A stretch of DNA of 64,000 bases from Paraburkholderia madseniana (GTDB lineage: Bacteria; Pseudomonadota; Gammaproteobacteria; Burkholderiales; Burkholderiaceae). Where the stretch lies: the NCBI RefSeq assembly GCF_009690905.1, contig NZ_VOSW01000006.1:1-64000 (forward strand), given 5' to 3'. The notes under the pieces are model-generated. The model saw nothing but the letters and a program-made list of their open reading frames with translations, did no database searches and was not told the DNA's origin. Positions 20,055 to 29,849 of this stretch are shown here, piece after piece. How positions within the stretch are numbered: position 1 is the stretch's first letter; every line of letters begins with the position of its first letter. A program made the translations under genes and the position numbers.

Positions 20055-20081
20055 AAAAAAACCCGCTACTGGCGGGTTTTT
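20055..20081. terminator. Intrinsic terminator, probably bidirectional
   Basis: AAAAAAACCCGC, five-base loop, GCGGGTTTTT. It is placed about 30 bases downstream of the minus-strand DUF3579 gene and also backs up rpsT termination. Confidence 0.82.
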
Positions 20082-20111
20082 CTTCTGGCGATCCGGCCCG
20101 GCAAGCTCGCG

Positions 20112-20459
20112 CTAGATCACATGCCTCTTCTCTTGCGGCGTAGCGTGCTCAAGTTCCAACTCGCACGCCTCGGTCACGAGAAGGTCATTGTCTTTCGCGA
20201 AGTTCAGGACGAAATCGAAGGCCATCGGCTCGATGTCGCGCAAGCGCGAATCGAGAATCACGCATTTGAGGTCGCCGATCATGGTAGGCCGGACGTACAG
20301 CGAGTATTGCAGGTAAGCATTCGGCCCCTTGCCGCGCGGGCTGGGACCAAAGCACGCCATGACACCTGCGAGCCGCTCCGACCAGTCACTCGGCCGAAAC
20401 TTTTTTCCGGTCGACGTGATGCCCTGAATGAAATATTCGGTTGGAGCTGCTTCGGCCAT
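20112..20459 (-). CDS. DUF3579 domain protein
   Basis: 115 residues from ATG 20459; the longer frame upstream is not family-like. FIQGITSTGKKFRPSDWSERLAG and the ending DRLR-like DFVLNFAKDNDLLVTEACELE are characteristic of the DUF3579 family, found next to argF in beta-proteobacteria. Small soluble protein, no signal peptide, no known function. It is divergent from argF. Confidence 0.85.
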   Translation of the reverse strand: MAEAAPTEYFIQGITSTGKKFRPSDWSERLAGVMACFGPSPRGKGPNAYLQYSLYVRPTMIGDLKCVILDSRLRDIEPMAFDFVLNFAKDNDLLVTEACELELEHATPQEKRHVI

Positions 20460-20922
20460 GTAGGAATACCTGTGTGACTGCCCAGCGAGATGACGGCAAA
20501 GCTGACTGCAAAGCGGCTTTGAGATGCCTGAACACGTTGGCCACGCCTGAATGGCGAGCTGCGCCGCCAGAAACCACGAAGGGCCAGATAAGCCGCCTCG
20601 GCGCTCATCTTGACGGCGCACCGCGAGGAAACTTTCCGGAGTGCGCGAGCCGTGTCCCGCAAGCTTAATACCGGCCTGCTGGGCTTAGGGATAACCGGTA
20701 GATGCTGGGCTTAGGGATAACCGGTAGATTATAGCGCAGCGGACCTTTTTCCGCACCGCACACAAGCCTCGTTTGACGGTTGCGAAAGGCTTTCAGACAG
20801 CTTGCCTGGCCTTTTGGCCGACTCGTCAAACGGGGCGAAATCCTTTATGCTGCATTGAGTTACCACAAACGACGGCGGCGCCGTCCGGCAATCCTGCCGG
20901 GTGAGACCGCCGTATTTGTTTC
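20460..20922. other. Intergenic region upstream of argF
   Basis: 463 bases without a supported gene, between divergent DUF3579 and argF genes. It holds a perfect tandem duplication (20677-20728). No ARG box could be identified with confidence. Confidence 0.6.
20677..20728. repeat. Perfect 26-base tandem duplication
   Basis: The unit beginning TGCTGGGCTTAGGGATAACC and ending CGGTAGA-like (GGTAGA) occurs twice back to back, 20677-20702 and 20703-20728, with no mismatch. It lies about 195 bases upstream of argF, directly before an AT-rich TTATAG box. Confidence 0.95.
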
Positions 20923-21852
20923 ATGACCGCCAAGAAAATTCGCCACTACCTGCAGTTCAAGGATTTCTCGCTGGAAGACTACGAGTACGTGCTGGAACGC
21001 GCGCGCATTCTGAAACGCAAATTCAAGAACTACGAGACCTACCACCCGCTGCACGACCGCACGCTGGCGATGATCTTCGAGAAAAACTCGACGCGCACGC
21101 GCCTGTCGTTCGAAGCCGGCATCTTCCAGTTGGGCGGTCACGCCGTCTTCATGAGCACGCGCGATACTCAGCTCGGGCGCGGCGAACCGATCGAAGACGC
21201 CGCGCAAGTGATCTCGCGCATGGTCGACATCATCATGATCCGCACGTTCGGCCAGGACATTCTCACGCGCTTTGCCGAGAATTCGCGCGTGCCGGTGATC
21301 AATGGGCTGACCAACGAATATCACCCGTGCCAGGTGCTGGCGGACATCTTCACGTATTTCGAACATCGCGGTCCGATTCGCGACAAGACGGTCGCGTGGG
21401 TCGGCGATGCGAACAACATGCTGTACACGTGGATCGAAGCCGCCCAGATTCTCGGTTTCAAGCTGCGCCTGTCCACGCCGCCGGGCTACAAGCTCGACCA
21501 CGCCATGGTCGCGGCTGAAAGCGCCCCGTTCTATCAGGAATTCGACGACCCGAACGAGGCCTGCACGGGCGCCGATCTGGTCACCACAGACGTATGGACC
21601 AGCATGGGCTTCGAGGCAGAAAACGAAGCCCGCAAGAAAGCCTTTGCGGACTGGTGCGTAGACGCCGAAATGATGGCGCGCGCCAATTCTGACGCATTGT
21701 TCATGCACTGCCTGCCTGCCCACCGCGGCGAGGAAGTCAGCGCGGAAGTGATCGACGGCCCGCAAAGCGTCGTGTGGGACGAAGCGGAAAATCGTCTGCA
21801 CGTGCAAAAGGCGTTGATGGAATACCTGCTGCTCGGCAAGCTGAATCACTAA
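20923..21852 (+). CDS. argF: Ornithine carbamoyltransferase
   Basis: 309 residues. It makes citrulline from ornithine and carbamoyl phosphate in arginine synthesis. Carbamoyl-phosphate motif STRTR (about 46-50), the HPCQ motif after NGLTNEY, and the ornithine-side HCLPAHRGEE are all intact. Start ATG follows GTATTTGTTTC with a weak ribosome site. argG lies 239 bases downstream, so the last two arginine steps before lyase are adjacent. Confidence 0.97.
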   Translation: MTAKKIRHYLQFKDFSLEDYEYVLERARILKRKFKNYETYHPLHDRTLAMIFEKNSTRTRLSFEAGIFQLGGHAVFMSTRDTQLGRGEPIEDAAQVISRMVDIIMIRTFGQDILTRFAENSRVPVINGLTNEYHPCQVLADIFTYFEHRGPIRDKTVAWVGDANNMLYTWIEAAQILGFKLRLSTPPGYKLDHAMVAAESAPFYQEFDDPNEACTGADLVTTDVWTSMGFEAENEARKKAFADWCVDAEMMARANSDALFMHCLPAHRGEEVSAEVIDGPQSVVWDEAENRLHVQKALMEYLLLGKLNH

Positions 21853-22091
21853 GCGAGTCGGCTACGCAGCACCTGCGTGAAGCGTGACGGGGCCTTGAAT
21901 ACGAGGCAAGGCATCCACGTTTAACGCCACGCATCGAGCCGGCGTCCGCGAAAGCAAACGGAACCGGCTCACCCACCGCAGCACTCCAAAAACGCGGGCA
22001 AGCGGCAGTTTAGTGTCAAAATAGTGGTTTTCCGCGCTCCGGAACCGCCGGCGCGCCTTGTTTTCCAGCTTTCTCCAGCTACGAGTTCACC

Positions 22092-23318
22092 ATGAGCGAT
22101 ATCAAGAAAGTCGTGCTCGCCTATTCGGGCGGCCTCGACACCTCCGTCATCCTGAAGTGGTTGCAGGACAATTACGACGCCGAAGTCGTCACGTTTACGG
22201 CCGACATCGGCCAGGGCGAAGAGCTGGAACCGGCGCGCAAGAAAGCCCTGCAACTCGGCATCAAGCAGGACAACATCTTCATCGAAGACCTGCGCGAAGA
22301 ATTCGTGCGCGACTACGTGTTCCCGATGTTCCGCGCCAACACGATCTATGAAGGCGAATACCTGCTGGGCACGTCGATCGCGCGTCCGCTGATCGCCAAG
22401 CGTCAGATCGAAATCGCCCGCGCCACCGGCGCGCAAGCGGTCTCGCACGGCGCAACCGGCAAGGGCAACGACCAGGTTCGCTTCGAACTCGGTTACTACG
22501 CCCTGGAACCGGGCATCAAGGTGATCGCACCGTGGCGCGAATGGGACCTGCTGTCGCGCGAAAAGCTGCTCGCGTACGCTGAAAAGGCCGGCATTCCGAT
22601 CGAAATGAAGCACAAGCAAGGTGGCGCGCCGTATTCGATGGACGCGAACCTGCTGCACATCTCGTTCGAAGGCCGTCACCTGGAAGATCCGAAGGCCGAG
22701 GCCGAAGCCGATATGTGGCGTTGGACGGTGTCGCCGGAACAGGCGCCCGACCAGGCTGAATATCTCGACATCGAGTACGAGCACGGCGACCCGGTCGCGA
22801 TCAACGGCAAGCGTCTGTCGCCGGCTGAAATGCTGACCGAGCTGAACCGCTTGGGCGGCAAGCACGGCATCGGCCGTCTGGACCTGGTCGAAAACCGTTA
22901 CGTCGGCATGAAATCGCGTGGCTGCTATGAAACGCCGGGCGGCACGATCATGCTGAAGGCGCACCGCGGCATCGAGTCGATCACGCTCGACCGCGAAGTG
23001 GCCCACCTGAAAGACGACCTGATGGCACGTTACGCATCGCTGATTTATAACGGCTACTGGTGGAGCCCGGAGCGTCGCGCAATTCAGGTGCTGATCGACC
23101 ATACGCAAGAGAAGGTCAACGGCTGGGTGCGTGTGAAGCTGTACAAGGGCAGTGTCTCGGTTGTCGCGCGCGATTCGAAGGAAACGCTGTTCGACAAGAC
23201 GATCGCTACGTTCGACGATGATGGCGGTGCGTACAACCAGGCCGACGCTGGCGGGTTCATCAAGCTGAACGCGCTGCGTATGCGGATTGCAGAGAACGCG
23301 CGTCGTCAGCGCAGCTAA
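22092..23318 (+). CDS. argG: Argininosuccinate synthase
   Basis: 408 residues. It joins citrulline and aspartate at the cost of ATP. The PP-loop AYSGGLDTS is at residues 10-18; [15 protein letters not shown] and [18 protein letters not shown] are family motifs. The sequence is of the short (about 400-residue) class. It follows argF and ends at a strong terminator. Confidence 0.97.
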   Translation: MSDIKKVVLAYSGGLDTSVILKWLQDNYDAEVVTFTADIGQGEELEPARKKALQLGIKQDNIFIEDLREEFVRDYVFPMFRANTIYEGEYLLGTSIARPLIAKRQIEIARATGAQAVSHGATGKGNDQVRFELGYYALEPGIKVIAPWREWDLLSREKLLAYAEKAGIPIEMKHKQGGAPYSMDANLLHISFEGRHLEDPKAEAEADMWRWTVSPEQAPDQAEYLDIEYEHGDPVAINGKRLSPAEMLTELNRLGGKHGIGRLDLVENRYVGMKSRGCYETPGGTIMLKAHRGIESITLDREVAHLKDDLMARYASLIYNGYWWSPERRAIQVLIDHTQEKVNGWVRVKLYKGSVSVVARDSKETLFDKTIATFDDDGGAYNQADAGGFIKLNALRMRIAENARRQRS

Positions 23319-23401
23319 GGACGTGCGTTTCGGTGAAGGCTAACTTCGCGCTAGCGAAGTTAAGCGCCGAGAAGCGCAGCCGAAGCGGGAGCGCAGATGC
23401 T

Positions 23402-23437
23402 AAAAAGGCGCCGGGAGGAAACTCCCGGCGCCTTTTT
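23402..23437 (+). terminator. argG intrinsic terminator
   Basis: AAAAAGGCGCCGGGAG-GAAA-CTCCCGGCGCCTTTTT: a 16-base perfect stem with GNRA-type GAAA loop and T-run. Symmetric, so it also serves the convergent murB gene. Confidence 0.95.
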
Positions 23438-23461
23438 CATTGCTGCATGCCACTCGCGCAA

Positions 23462-24505
23462 TCACAAACAAACCGGCTCCGCTTCCAGCTCAACCCCAAA
23501 TCGCGCCAGCACATCGCGCTGAACCGCCTTTGCAAGCGCCAACACCTCGGCGCCGCTCGCCCCACCGCGATTGACCAGCACCAGCGCCTGCCGTTCATGC
23601 ACGGCCGCTGCGCCCATCGCGCGGCCTTTCCAGCCACATCGATCGATCAACCAGCCCGCCGCGAGCTTTACCCGGCCGTCCGGTTGAAGGTAAGACACGA
23701 CCTCGGGCTCCTTGACTTTCAACGCCTCGAACTGCGTGACCTCCACAACCGGATTCTTGAAGAAACTCCCGGCATTACCGAGCTGAAGAGGATCAGGCAG
23801 TTTGGCGCGCCGCACGGCGACTACCGCGTCGAAAATCGCCTGCGCACTCGGCGCGGCGGCATCGGCATGACCACCAGCAGCCAGTTCACGCGCGATATCC
23901 GCATAGCCGGCGCGCGGCTGCCAAACCTTCGGCAAACGGAAAGTGACCGACGTGATGACAAACCGGTCGCGCCCTTCCCGCTTGAAAAAACTGTCGCGGT
24001 AACCGAATCGGCACGCCTCGGCATCAAGCTCGACTACGGCGCCCGTTTCCAGCTCAACCGCCCGCAGCGACGCAAATCGCTCGCACATCTCCAGCCCATA
24101 CGCGCCGATGTTCTGAATCGGCGCCGCCCCCACCGTGCCCGGAATCAGCGCGAGGTTCTCCAGCCCAGGCAGCCCTTGCGCCAAAGTCCACGCGACAAAG
24201 TCGTGCCATGACTCGCCGGCTGCCGCCTCGACGTACCATGCATCATTGTCCTCGCGCACGACGCGGCGGCCTTGCAGCGCCACCAGCAACACCAATCCGG
24301 CGAAGTCGCCAGTCAGCACGACATTGCTGCCGCCGCCCAGCACCAGCCGCGGCAAGCCGGCAACACGCGGATCGCGCACGGCAGCCATCAGTTGCGCTTC
24401 GTGTTCGATCCGGCACGCAAACTGCGCGCGAACATCGAAACCGAAGGTGTTATGCGCCTTCAGCGGATAGCCGGCAATGAACGCGGCGGAGTCGGATTGG
24501 GACAT
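23462..24505 (-). CDS. murB: UDP-N-acetylenolpyruvoylglucosamine reductase
   Basis: 347 residues from ATG 24505; upstream in-frame residues have no family match. FAD enzyme that reduces UDP-GlcNAc-enolpyruvate to UDP-MurNAc. FAD-binding [25 protein letters not shown] and the catalytic-serine loop NAGSFFKNP are present. The C-terminal domain with CGWKG is of the E. coli type (type I). Stands alone from other mur genes. Confidence 0.95.
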   Translation of the reverse strand: MSQSDSAAFIAGYPLKAHNTFGFDVRAQFACRIEHEAQLMAAVRDPRVAGLPRLVLGGGSNVVLTGDFAGLVLLVALQGRRVVREDNDAWYVEAAAGESWHDFVAWTLAQGLPGLENLALIPGTVGAAPIQNIGAYGLEMCERFASLRAVELETGAVVELDAEACRFGYRDSFFKREGRDRFVITSVTFRLPKVWQPRAGYADIARELAAGGHADAAAPSAQAIFDAVVAVRRAKLPDPLQLGNAGSFFKNPVVEVTQFEALKVKEPEVVSYLQPDGRVKLAAGWLIDRCGWKGRAMGAAAVHERQALVLVNRGGASGAEVLALAKAVQRDVLARFGVELEAEPVCL

Positions 24506-24689
24506 CGGAATGAGAAGAATGGAACGGCCAGCTAAACGACATCTGGCCCCGGCCGCGCGACAATGCGCGGCGGCCTTAGGCAAAAGGGAGTGGCGTCGGT
24601 AAAATGACGTCCGGTCCGTGATTATAGCGAGTGCCCCGTGAGCAGCCGACCGGCCGCGCCACGCACCGCAGCACTATTGGGAGAAAACA

Positions 24690-25175
24690 ATGCCATCGTT
24701 TGACGTCGTCTGCGAAGCAGACATGATCGAAGTCAAGAACGCGATCGAGCAGTCCAACAAGGAAATTTCAACCCGCTTCGACTTCAAAGGGTCGGACGCG
24801 CGCGTCGAGCACAAGGAAAGCGAAATCACCGCCTACGCCGACGACGACTTCAAGCTCGGCCAGGTGAAAGACGTCCTGCTGTCGAAAATGGCCAAGCGCA
24901 ATGTGGACGTGCGCTTTCTCGACTACGGCAAGATCGAGAAGATCGGCGGCGACAAGGTCAAGCAGATCATCAAGATCAAGAAAGGTGTGTCCGGCGATCT
25001 GTCGAAGAAAATCGTGCGTCTCGTGAAGGACAGCAAGATCAAGGTCCAGGCGAGCATTCAGGGCGACGCGGTACGTATCACCGGTGGCAAGCGCGACGAT
25101 CTGCAAAGCGTGATCGCGATGCTGCGCAAGGACGTGACTGACACTCCGCTCGACTTCAATAACTTCCGCGACTGA
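24690..25175 (+). CDS. yajQ: YajQ family cyclic di-GMP/nucleotide-binding protein
   Basis: 161 residues, normal length. Begins [19 protein letters not shown] and contains TRFDFKGSD and [29 protein letters not shown], the family hallmarks. The two RNA-binding-like domains form a nucleotide-binding protein; a Xanthomonas member binds c-di-GMP and tunes transcription. Whether this one does is not shown here. GGGAGAAAAC is the ribosome site. Confidence 0.95.
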   Translation: MPSFDVVCEADMIEVKNAIEQSNKEISTRFDFKGSDARVEHKESEITAYADDDFKLGQVKDVLLSKMAKRNVDVRFLDYGKIEKIGGDKVKQIIKIKKGVSGDLSKKIVRLVKDSKIKVQASIQGDAVRITGGKRDDLQSVIAMLRKDVTDTPLDFNNFRD

Positions 25176-25402
25176 ACGCGCGTCACGCTTGGTACCGGGT
25201 GCGTGTTGACGCCCGGCAACGGGCTATGTCAAGGCCCGTAATCCGGCGCAGGCTGAACGACCAGCACACAGGCAGTGCGCCTTCAGCGCGCACTCCGTGA
25301 ACGCACTCAGGCACCACACTTCAGTACCACGCTCAGGCACGCCGGCTAGCGCCCTACCGGGCACACGCCGCCCGCGCTCAGGATTCGTTACCACCCGCCG
25401 CG

Positions 25403-26023
25403 CTAGGCCGTTGCGTCGGGTTTCTTCTTGGCGCCGATGCGGCTTTCCTGGCCGCGCATCAATTTGGCGATGTTGCCGCGGTGGCGCCAGACCAGCAGCG
25501 AACTCATCACGACAATCGCCAGCGCGATGATATGCGGCCCGAACAGAAAGCCATCGAAGATCGGTGCGAACACCGCCGCGGCCAGTGCCGCCAGCGAAGA
25601 ATAGCGCGTGAAGAACGCCACGATCAGCCACGTCAGCAAGGTGGCCACGCCAAGGATCGGGTTGATCGCGAGCAGCACGCCCGCCGCGGTCGCCACGCCC
25701 TTGCCGCCCTTGAAGCGGAAGAAGATCGGATACAGGTGGCCGAGAAACACAGCAACGGACGCAATCGCGATCGACGTATCGTCGAGGCCGTAACGCGCGC
25801 CGAAGTGCACCACGAACCACACCGGCAGCCATCCTTTAAAGGCGTCGCCGATCAAGGTGAGAATCGCGGCCTTCTTACTACCGCTGCGCAGCACGTTGGT
25901 GGCGCCCGGGTTGCCCGAGCCGTATGAACGCGGGTCGTCCAGCCCCATGGCGGCGCTCACGATCACGGCAAACGACACCGAGCCGATCAGGTAGGCAACG
26001 ACAGCAACGATCAGGTTTTGCAT
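25403..26023 (-). CDS. plsY: Glycerol-3-phosphate acyltransferase PlsY
   Basis: 206 residues with five or six membrane segments. It transfers acyl from acyl-phosphate to glycerol-3-phosphate, the first step of phospholipid synthesis. The three family motifs are visible: [12 protein letters not shown] (about 36-47), [12 protein letters not shown] (about 104-115) and the GLDDTS/GHLYP region. The C-terminus is a short basic tail. Confidence 0.95.
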   Translation of the reverse strand: MQNLIVAVVAYLIGSVSFAVIVSAAMGLDDPRSYGSGNPGATNVLRSGSKKAAILTLIGDAFKGWLPVWFVVHFGARYGLDDTSIAIASVAVFLGHLYPIFFRFKGGKGVATAAGVLLAINPILGVATLLTWLIVAFFTRYSSLAALAAAVFAPIFDGFLFGPHIIALAIVVMSSLLVWRHRGNIAKLMRGQESRIGAKKKPDATA

Positions 26024-26136
26024 CTGGGACTCTTATAAGGATCGGCGGTCTGAAACTCGACACCCCAACCGCAACAGGGAACAAGGCGGCGCACATTCTA
26101 CCGAACCCACCCGCCCGGAAAACATTGAGACAAACG

Positions 26137-26628
26137 TCAATCGACGCTCGCGCACTGAACCGGCTTCGCTGCCAGCAAGCCGGTCAAAACCGTGGGCTCG
26201 ATGCTGACCAGAAAACCGCGCCGCCCACCGTTCAGCCAGATCTTGTCCATCTCGAGAATGCTCGACTCGACATACACCGGCATCTGCTTCTTCGTACCGA
26301 ACGGCGATGTGCCGCCGATCAGATAGCCGGAATGCCGGCTCGCCACCTCGGGCTTGCATGGCTCGATGCGTTTCGCGCCGATCTGCCGCGCCAGATTCTT
26401 GGTGCTGACGGTGCGGTCGCCGTGCATCAGTACGATCAGCGGCTTGGCGTGCTCGTCTTCCATCACCAAAGTCTTCACGACATGATGTTCGTCCACGCCG
26501 AGCTGGCGCGCCGATTCCTCGGTGCCGCCGTGCTCGACGTAATCGTAAGGATGTTCGCCGAAAGTGACGCCGTGACGGCGCAGAAACTGCGTCGCGGGCG
26601 TTTCGGAGACGTGTCTGGATTTGCTCAT
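26137..26628 (-). CDS. ybaK: YbaK/EbsC-type Cys-tRNA(Pro)/Cys-tRNA(Cys) deacylase
   Basis: 163 residues from ATG 26628; the frame upstream is not conserved. Trans-editing family that removes wrongly attached amino acids from tRNA. HYDYVEHG-like HPYDYVEHGGTEESARQLG, KTLVMEDE, MHGDRTVSTKNLAR and YLIGGTSPFGTKKQMPVYVE fit the YbaK group (conserved Lys46-equivalent in VVKTL). Small, soluble, single gene. Confidence 0.9.
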   Translation of the reverse strand: MSKSRHVSETPATQFLRRHGVTFGEHPYDYVEHGGTEESARQLGVDEHHVVKTLVMEDEHAKPLIVLMHGDRTVSTKNLARQIGAKRIEPCKPEVASRHSGYLIGGTSPFGTKKQMPVYVESSILEMDKIWLNGGRRGFLVSIEPTVLTGLLAAKPVQCASVD

Positions 26629-26768
26629 CGGCGCATTGTAATGGCGAGTTTGCGCAACGGCTATTTGCCGAACGGCCAATTGTGCGGGATCGGCGATTGT
26701 GGCACGATCGTTCGCAAATCTTCCGGCGCACGGCATGCCGGGCACTGAATACGTTTAGCGACCATGTT

Positions 26769-26815
26769 GCATGGGACCAGAGTTCGCGCTTCAGCGCGTT
26801 ACTCTGGTCCCATGC
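26769..26815. promoter_or_regulatory. Long inverted repeat in a divergent promoter region
   Basis: GCATGGGACCAGAGT (26769-26783) and its exact complement ACTCTGGTCCCATGC (26801-26815), with an inner stem CGCGCT/AGCGCG. A third partial half-site ACTCTGGTC recurs at 26825-26833. No T-run, and the neighbours are divergent, so it is not a terminator; a regulator-binding site or cruciform is more likely. Confidence 0.7.
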
Positions 26816-26849
26816 AGAGCACGAACTCTGGTCGACATAGGAGACAGCA

Positions 26850-28412
26850 TTGGGCCTCGATTCATCCACCCGTTCCACGATCGACATTCCCGCGCTGCTA
26901 GCCGCCCTGCCCGCGCGTATTGCCGACATTCCGGCGCTCGCGGCCGCACGCGATCCGCAACACGTCGCCTTGATCGAAGATGCGCGCCGCCTCACCAACG
27001 CGCAACTTCTGGAAGCCGTCAATGCCACCGCCGCGCGGCTACGCGAATGGGGCGTGCGTGGCGGCGATCGCGTGATGATCGTGGCCGAGAACAGCATCGT
27101 GCAGATCGTGCTGCTGTTCGCCACCGCGAAGCTCGACGCGTGGGCGCTGGTGTCGAATGCCCGCCTGTCCGCCGCCGAACTCGACGCGATCCGGACACAC
27201 GCGCAGCCTCGCGTGGTCGCGTATGCGGTCGAAAGCTCAGTGGATGCCCAACAGCATGCGCAGCGGCACCAAGCCGCCACAGCGCCTGCCATCACGCCGG
27301 ATATCGGTGCCTGGTCGTACACGATCGACGCCGCCGCGAAAGCCGAGCCGGTCGAGGCCGCGAATGACCGTCAATGTGCCGCGCTGATCTACACCACGGG
27401 AACCACGGGCGCGCCGAAAGGCGTGATGCTGTCCCACCGCAATCTGCTCTTCATCGCGACCGTGTCGAGCCGCTTGCGCAAAGTCGGGCCGGACGATGTC
27501 GTGTACGCCGTTCTGCCGATCTCGCACGTGTACGGCTTTGCGTCCGTTTGTCTCGGCAGCCTCCACGCCGGCGCGACCTTGCGCCTCGCGCCGCGTTTCG
27601 CACCGGAAGCGGTGCGGCGCGCGCTCGCCGAAGAGCGGGTATCGATCCTCCAGGGCGTCCCAGCCATGCACGCCAAACTGCTCGAACATTTGCAGACGCA
27701 CGGCCACGCGTGGTCCGCGCCGCGTCTGCGCTTTGCCTATTCGGGCGGCTCGCCGCTCGACGCCGCGCTCAAGGCGCACGTCGAAAGCGTCTACGGCCTT
27801 CCGCTGCACAACGGCTATGGTATGACCGAGAGCAGTCCGACCGTCTCCCACACCATGCTCGATGCGCCGCGCAACGATTGCTCGGTCGGCGAAGTCATTC
27901 CTGGTGTCGACGTGCGATTCGTCGGACTCGACGGCGTCGATGCAGCGCCGGGCGAAATCGGCGAACTGTGGGTGCGTGGCCCGAACGTGATGCTGGGTTA
28001 CTACCGCAGCCCGGAGCAGACCCGCGCCGTCGTTACCGAAGACGGCTGGCTCAAGACCGGCGACCTCGCGCGGCAGGACGCGGACGGTGCGTTGCATATC
28101 GTCGGGCGCAGCAAGGAGTTGATCATCCGCTCCGGCTTCAACGTGTATCCGGCAGAAGTCGAGCATGCGTTGAACGCGCACCCACAGGTGGTGCAATCGG
28201 CGGTAATCGGGCGCGCCGTGGAGGGTAACGAGGAAGTGGTCGCTTTCGTTGAATTGATCGCGGGCGCAAAGGTGACGCCGGCCGAGCTGATCGCGTGGTG
28301 CGGTGAGCGTCTCGCGCCGTACAAGCGGCCTGCCGAAGTGAAGGTACTCGCCGCGCTGCCGGCCGCGTCGACGGGCAAGATTCTCAAGCACCGGCTTCGC
28401 GAATTCGTCTAA
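26850..28412 (+). CDS. Acyl-CoA synthetase (AMP-dependent ligase family)
   Basis: 520 residues from TTG 26850, preceded five bases away by AGGAGA. Adenylating enzyme that activates a carboxylic acid with ATP and loads it on CoA. The AMP-binding P-loop YTTGTTGAPKG (about 182-192), GYGMTES, TGDLA and the C-terminal lysine in STGKILKHRLRE are intact. Similar to medium/long-chain fatty acid or aromatic acid CoA ligases; the substrate is not decided by sequence. Its stop faces xerD six bases away. Confidence 0.85.
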   Translation: MGLDSSTRSTIDIPALLAALPARIADIPALAAARDPQHVALIEDARRLTNAQLLEAVNATAARLREWGVRGGDRVMIVAENSIVQIVLLFATAKLDAWALVSNARLSAAELDAIRTHAQPRVVAYAVESSVDAQQHAQRHQAATAPAITPDIGAWSYTIDAAAKAEPVEAANDRQCAALIYTTGTTGAPKGVMLSHRNLLFIATVSSRLRKVGPDDVVYAVLPISHVYGFASVCLGSLHAGATLRLAPRFAPEAVRRALAEERVSILQGVPAMHAKLLEHLQTHGHAWSAPRLRFAYSGGSPLDAALKAHVESVYGLPLHNGYGMTESSPTVSHTMLDAPRNDCSVGEVIPGVDVRFVGLDGVDAAPGEIGELWVRGPNVMLGYYRSPEQTRAVVTEDGWLKTGDLARQDADGALHIVGRSKELIIRSGFNVYPAEVEHALNAHPQVVQSAVIGRAVEGNEEVVAFVELIAGAKVTPAELIAWCGERLAPYKRPAEVKVLAALPAASTGKILKHRLREFV

Positions 28413-28418
28413 CGCGCC

Positions 28419-29354
28419 TCACCCCCGCGGATGATGCTGCGCATGCAGCGACTTCAACCGTTCGCGGGCCACGTGCGTATAGATCTGCGTGGTCGAGATA
28501 TCCGTATGACCGAGCAGCAATTGCACGACGCGCAAATCGGCGCCATGGTTCAGCAGGTGCGTCGCGAACGCGTGCCGCAGCGTGTGCGGCGAGAGCGGCG
28601 CGTGCACGTCGGCCGCTACCGCGTGACGCTTGATGATGTTCCAGAACTGCTGGCGGGTCATGCCCTCCGCGCGGCTCGTGACGAACAGCGCATCCGTCGC
28701 GCGCGCCCCCAGCAAAGCAGGACGCGCTTCGCGCAGATAGCGTTCGATCCAGCCGTGCGCCTCTTCGCCGAACGGAATCAGGCGCTCTTTCGAGCCCTTG
28801 CCCATCACGCGCACTACGCCTTCGTTCAGGCCCACTTCCACGGTCTTCAGCGTGACGAGTTCGGTGACACGCAAACCGCTCGCATACATCAACTCCAGCA
28901 TGGTGCGATCGCGCAGGCCCAAGGGCGTATCGATATCCGGCGCACCGAGCAGCGCTTCGACTTGCGCTTCGGTGAGCGTCGACGGAAAACGCGGGGGTTG
29001 CTTGGCCGAACGGATACGCACCGTCGGATCGGCCTTTGCGCGATGCTCGCGCACGGCCCAGCCGTAATAGCGGCGAAACACCGAAAGCCGCCGGTTCGCC
29101 GAGGTGGATTTGTCTTTCTGACGGGCCGCGCTGTAGGCGTTGAGATCGGCCTCACTGGCTGTGTCGAGCGAGGTGTTGCGGGTTTGCGCGAGCCATTCGC
29201 AGAACAGGCGCAGATCGCGCCGGTACGCATCGAGCGTGTTGCGCGACAAGCCGTGCTCGAGCCACAACGCGTCGCAGAAGGCGTCGATCGAAGCCGAGCT
29301 CGATACAAACAGAGGTGACGCAATGGGCGCGTCTTCAGTCACGGTGTCGCTCAT
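28419..29354 (-). CDS. xerD: Site-specific tyrosine recombinase XerD
   Basis: 311 residues. With XerC it resolves chromosome dimers at dif. N-terminal SAM-like core-binding domain (about 20-115), then the catalytic domain with Arg in ASGLRVTEL, Lys in MGKGSKER, HTLRHAFATHLL, LGHTDISTTQIYTH (Arg-Lys-His-Arg-His-Tyr set). Its ATG overlaps the ogt stop as ATGA, so it is the last gene of queG-ogt-xerD. Confidence 0.95.
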   Translation of the reverse strand: MSDTVTEDAPIASPLFVSSSASIDAFCDALWLEHGLSRNTLDAYRRDLRLFCEWLAQTRNTSLDTASEADLNAYSAARQKDKSTSANRRLSVFRRYYGWAVREHRAKADPTVRIRSAKQPPRFPSTLTEAQVEALLGAPDIDTPLGLRDRTMLELMYASGLRVTELVTLKTVEVGLNEGVVRVMGKGSKERLIPFGEEAHGWIERYLREARPALLGARATDALFVTSRAEGMTRQQFWNIIKRHAVAADVHAPLSPHTLRHAFATHLLNHGADLRVVQLLLGHTDISTTQIYTHVARERLKSLHAQHHPRG

Positions 29355-29821
29355 GCGTAGGGAATGCCTTCATGCGCCAGAAGCCAGCGCTTGACGTTGC
29401 GAAAGAAGCCATCTCCGGCGTGATGCGCGAATCCGCCGATGCCGCTCGCACTGACCACCCGATGACACGGAATCACGATCGGAAAGTAGTTGGAACCGCA
29501 CGCCTGGCCGACCGCGCGCGGAACACTGCCTAGCTGCCGTGCCAGTTGCCCATAGGTCAGCACGACGCCCGGCGGGATGTCGCTGATCGCTTGCCACACG
29601 CGCCGCTGAAACGGGGTGCCAACCGCTGCCAGCGGCAATTCGAACTTCGCGGACGCCCGCTCGAAATAACGCTCGATCTGCTCGACTGCCTGCTTTGCAA
29701 GAAGCGTGTCCGGCGCCACGCTCTGCACCGACTCCGGCAGATAGACGATCTCGCGCACGGCCTCGCCTTCGAGGCGGATGCCGACCTTGCCGAACGGTGC
29801 ATCGATCACTGCGTTGAACAT
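29351..29821 (-). CDS. ogt: Methylated-DNA--protein-cysteine methyltransferase
   Basis: 156 residues from ATG 29821. Suicide repair protein that takes the alkyl group from O6-alkylguanine. The acceptor cysteine lies in IPCHRVV, the usual PCHR motif; RAVGQACGSNYFPIVIPCH is family-typical. There is no N-terminal Ada regulatory domain, so Ogt type. Sits between queG and xerD, overlapping xerD by four bases. Confidence 0.94.
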   Translation of the reverse strand: MFNAVIDAPFGKVGIRLEGEAVREIVYLPESVQSVAPDTLLAKQAVEQIERYFERASAKFELPLAAVGTPFQRRVWQAISDIPPGVVLTYGQLARQLGSVPRAVGQACGSNYFPIVIPCHRVVSASGIGGFAHHAGDGFFRNVKRWLLAHEGIPYA

Positions 29822-29849
29822 GGTTGCCTGCTCCGTGATTGGCGCTACT

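Noticed and set aside
20686..20728. I-SceI-like site (TAGGGATAAC)
   Set aside because: Matches only the first half of the recognition sequence, then diverges; chance or part of the local duplication.
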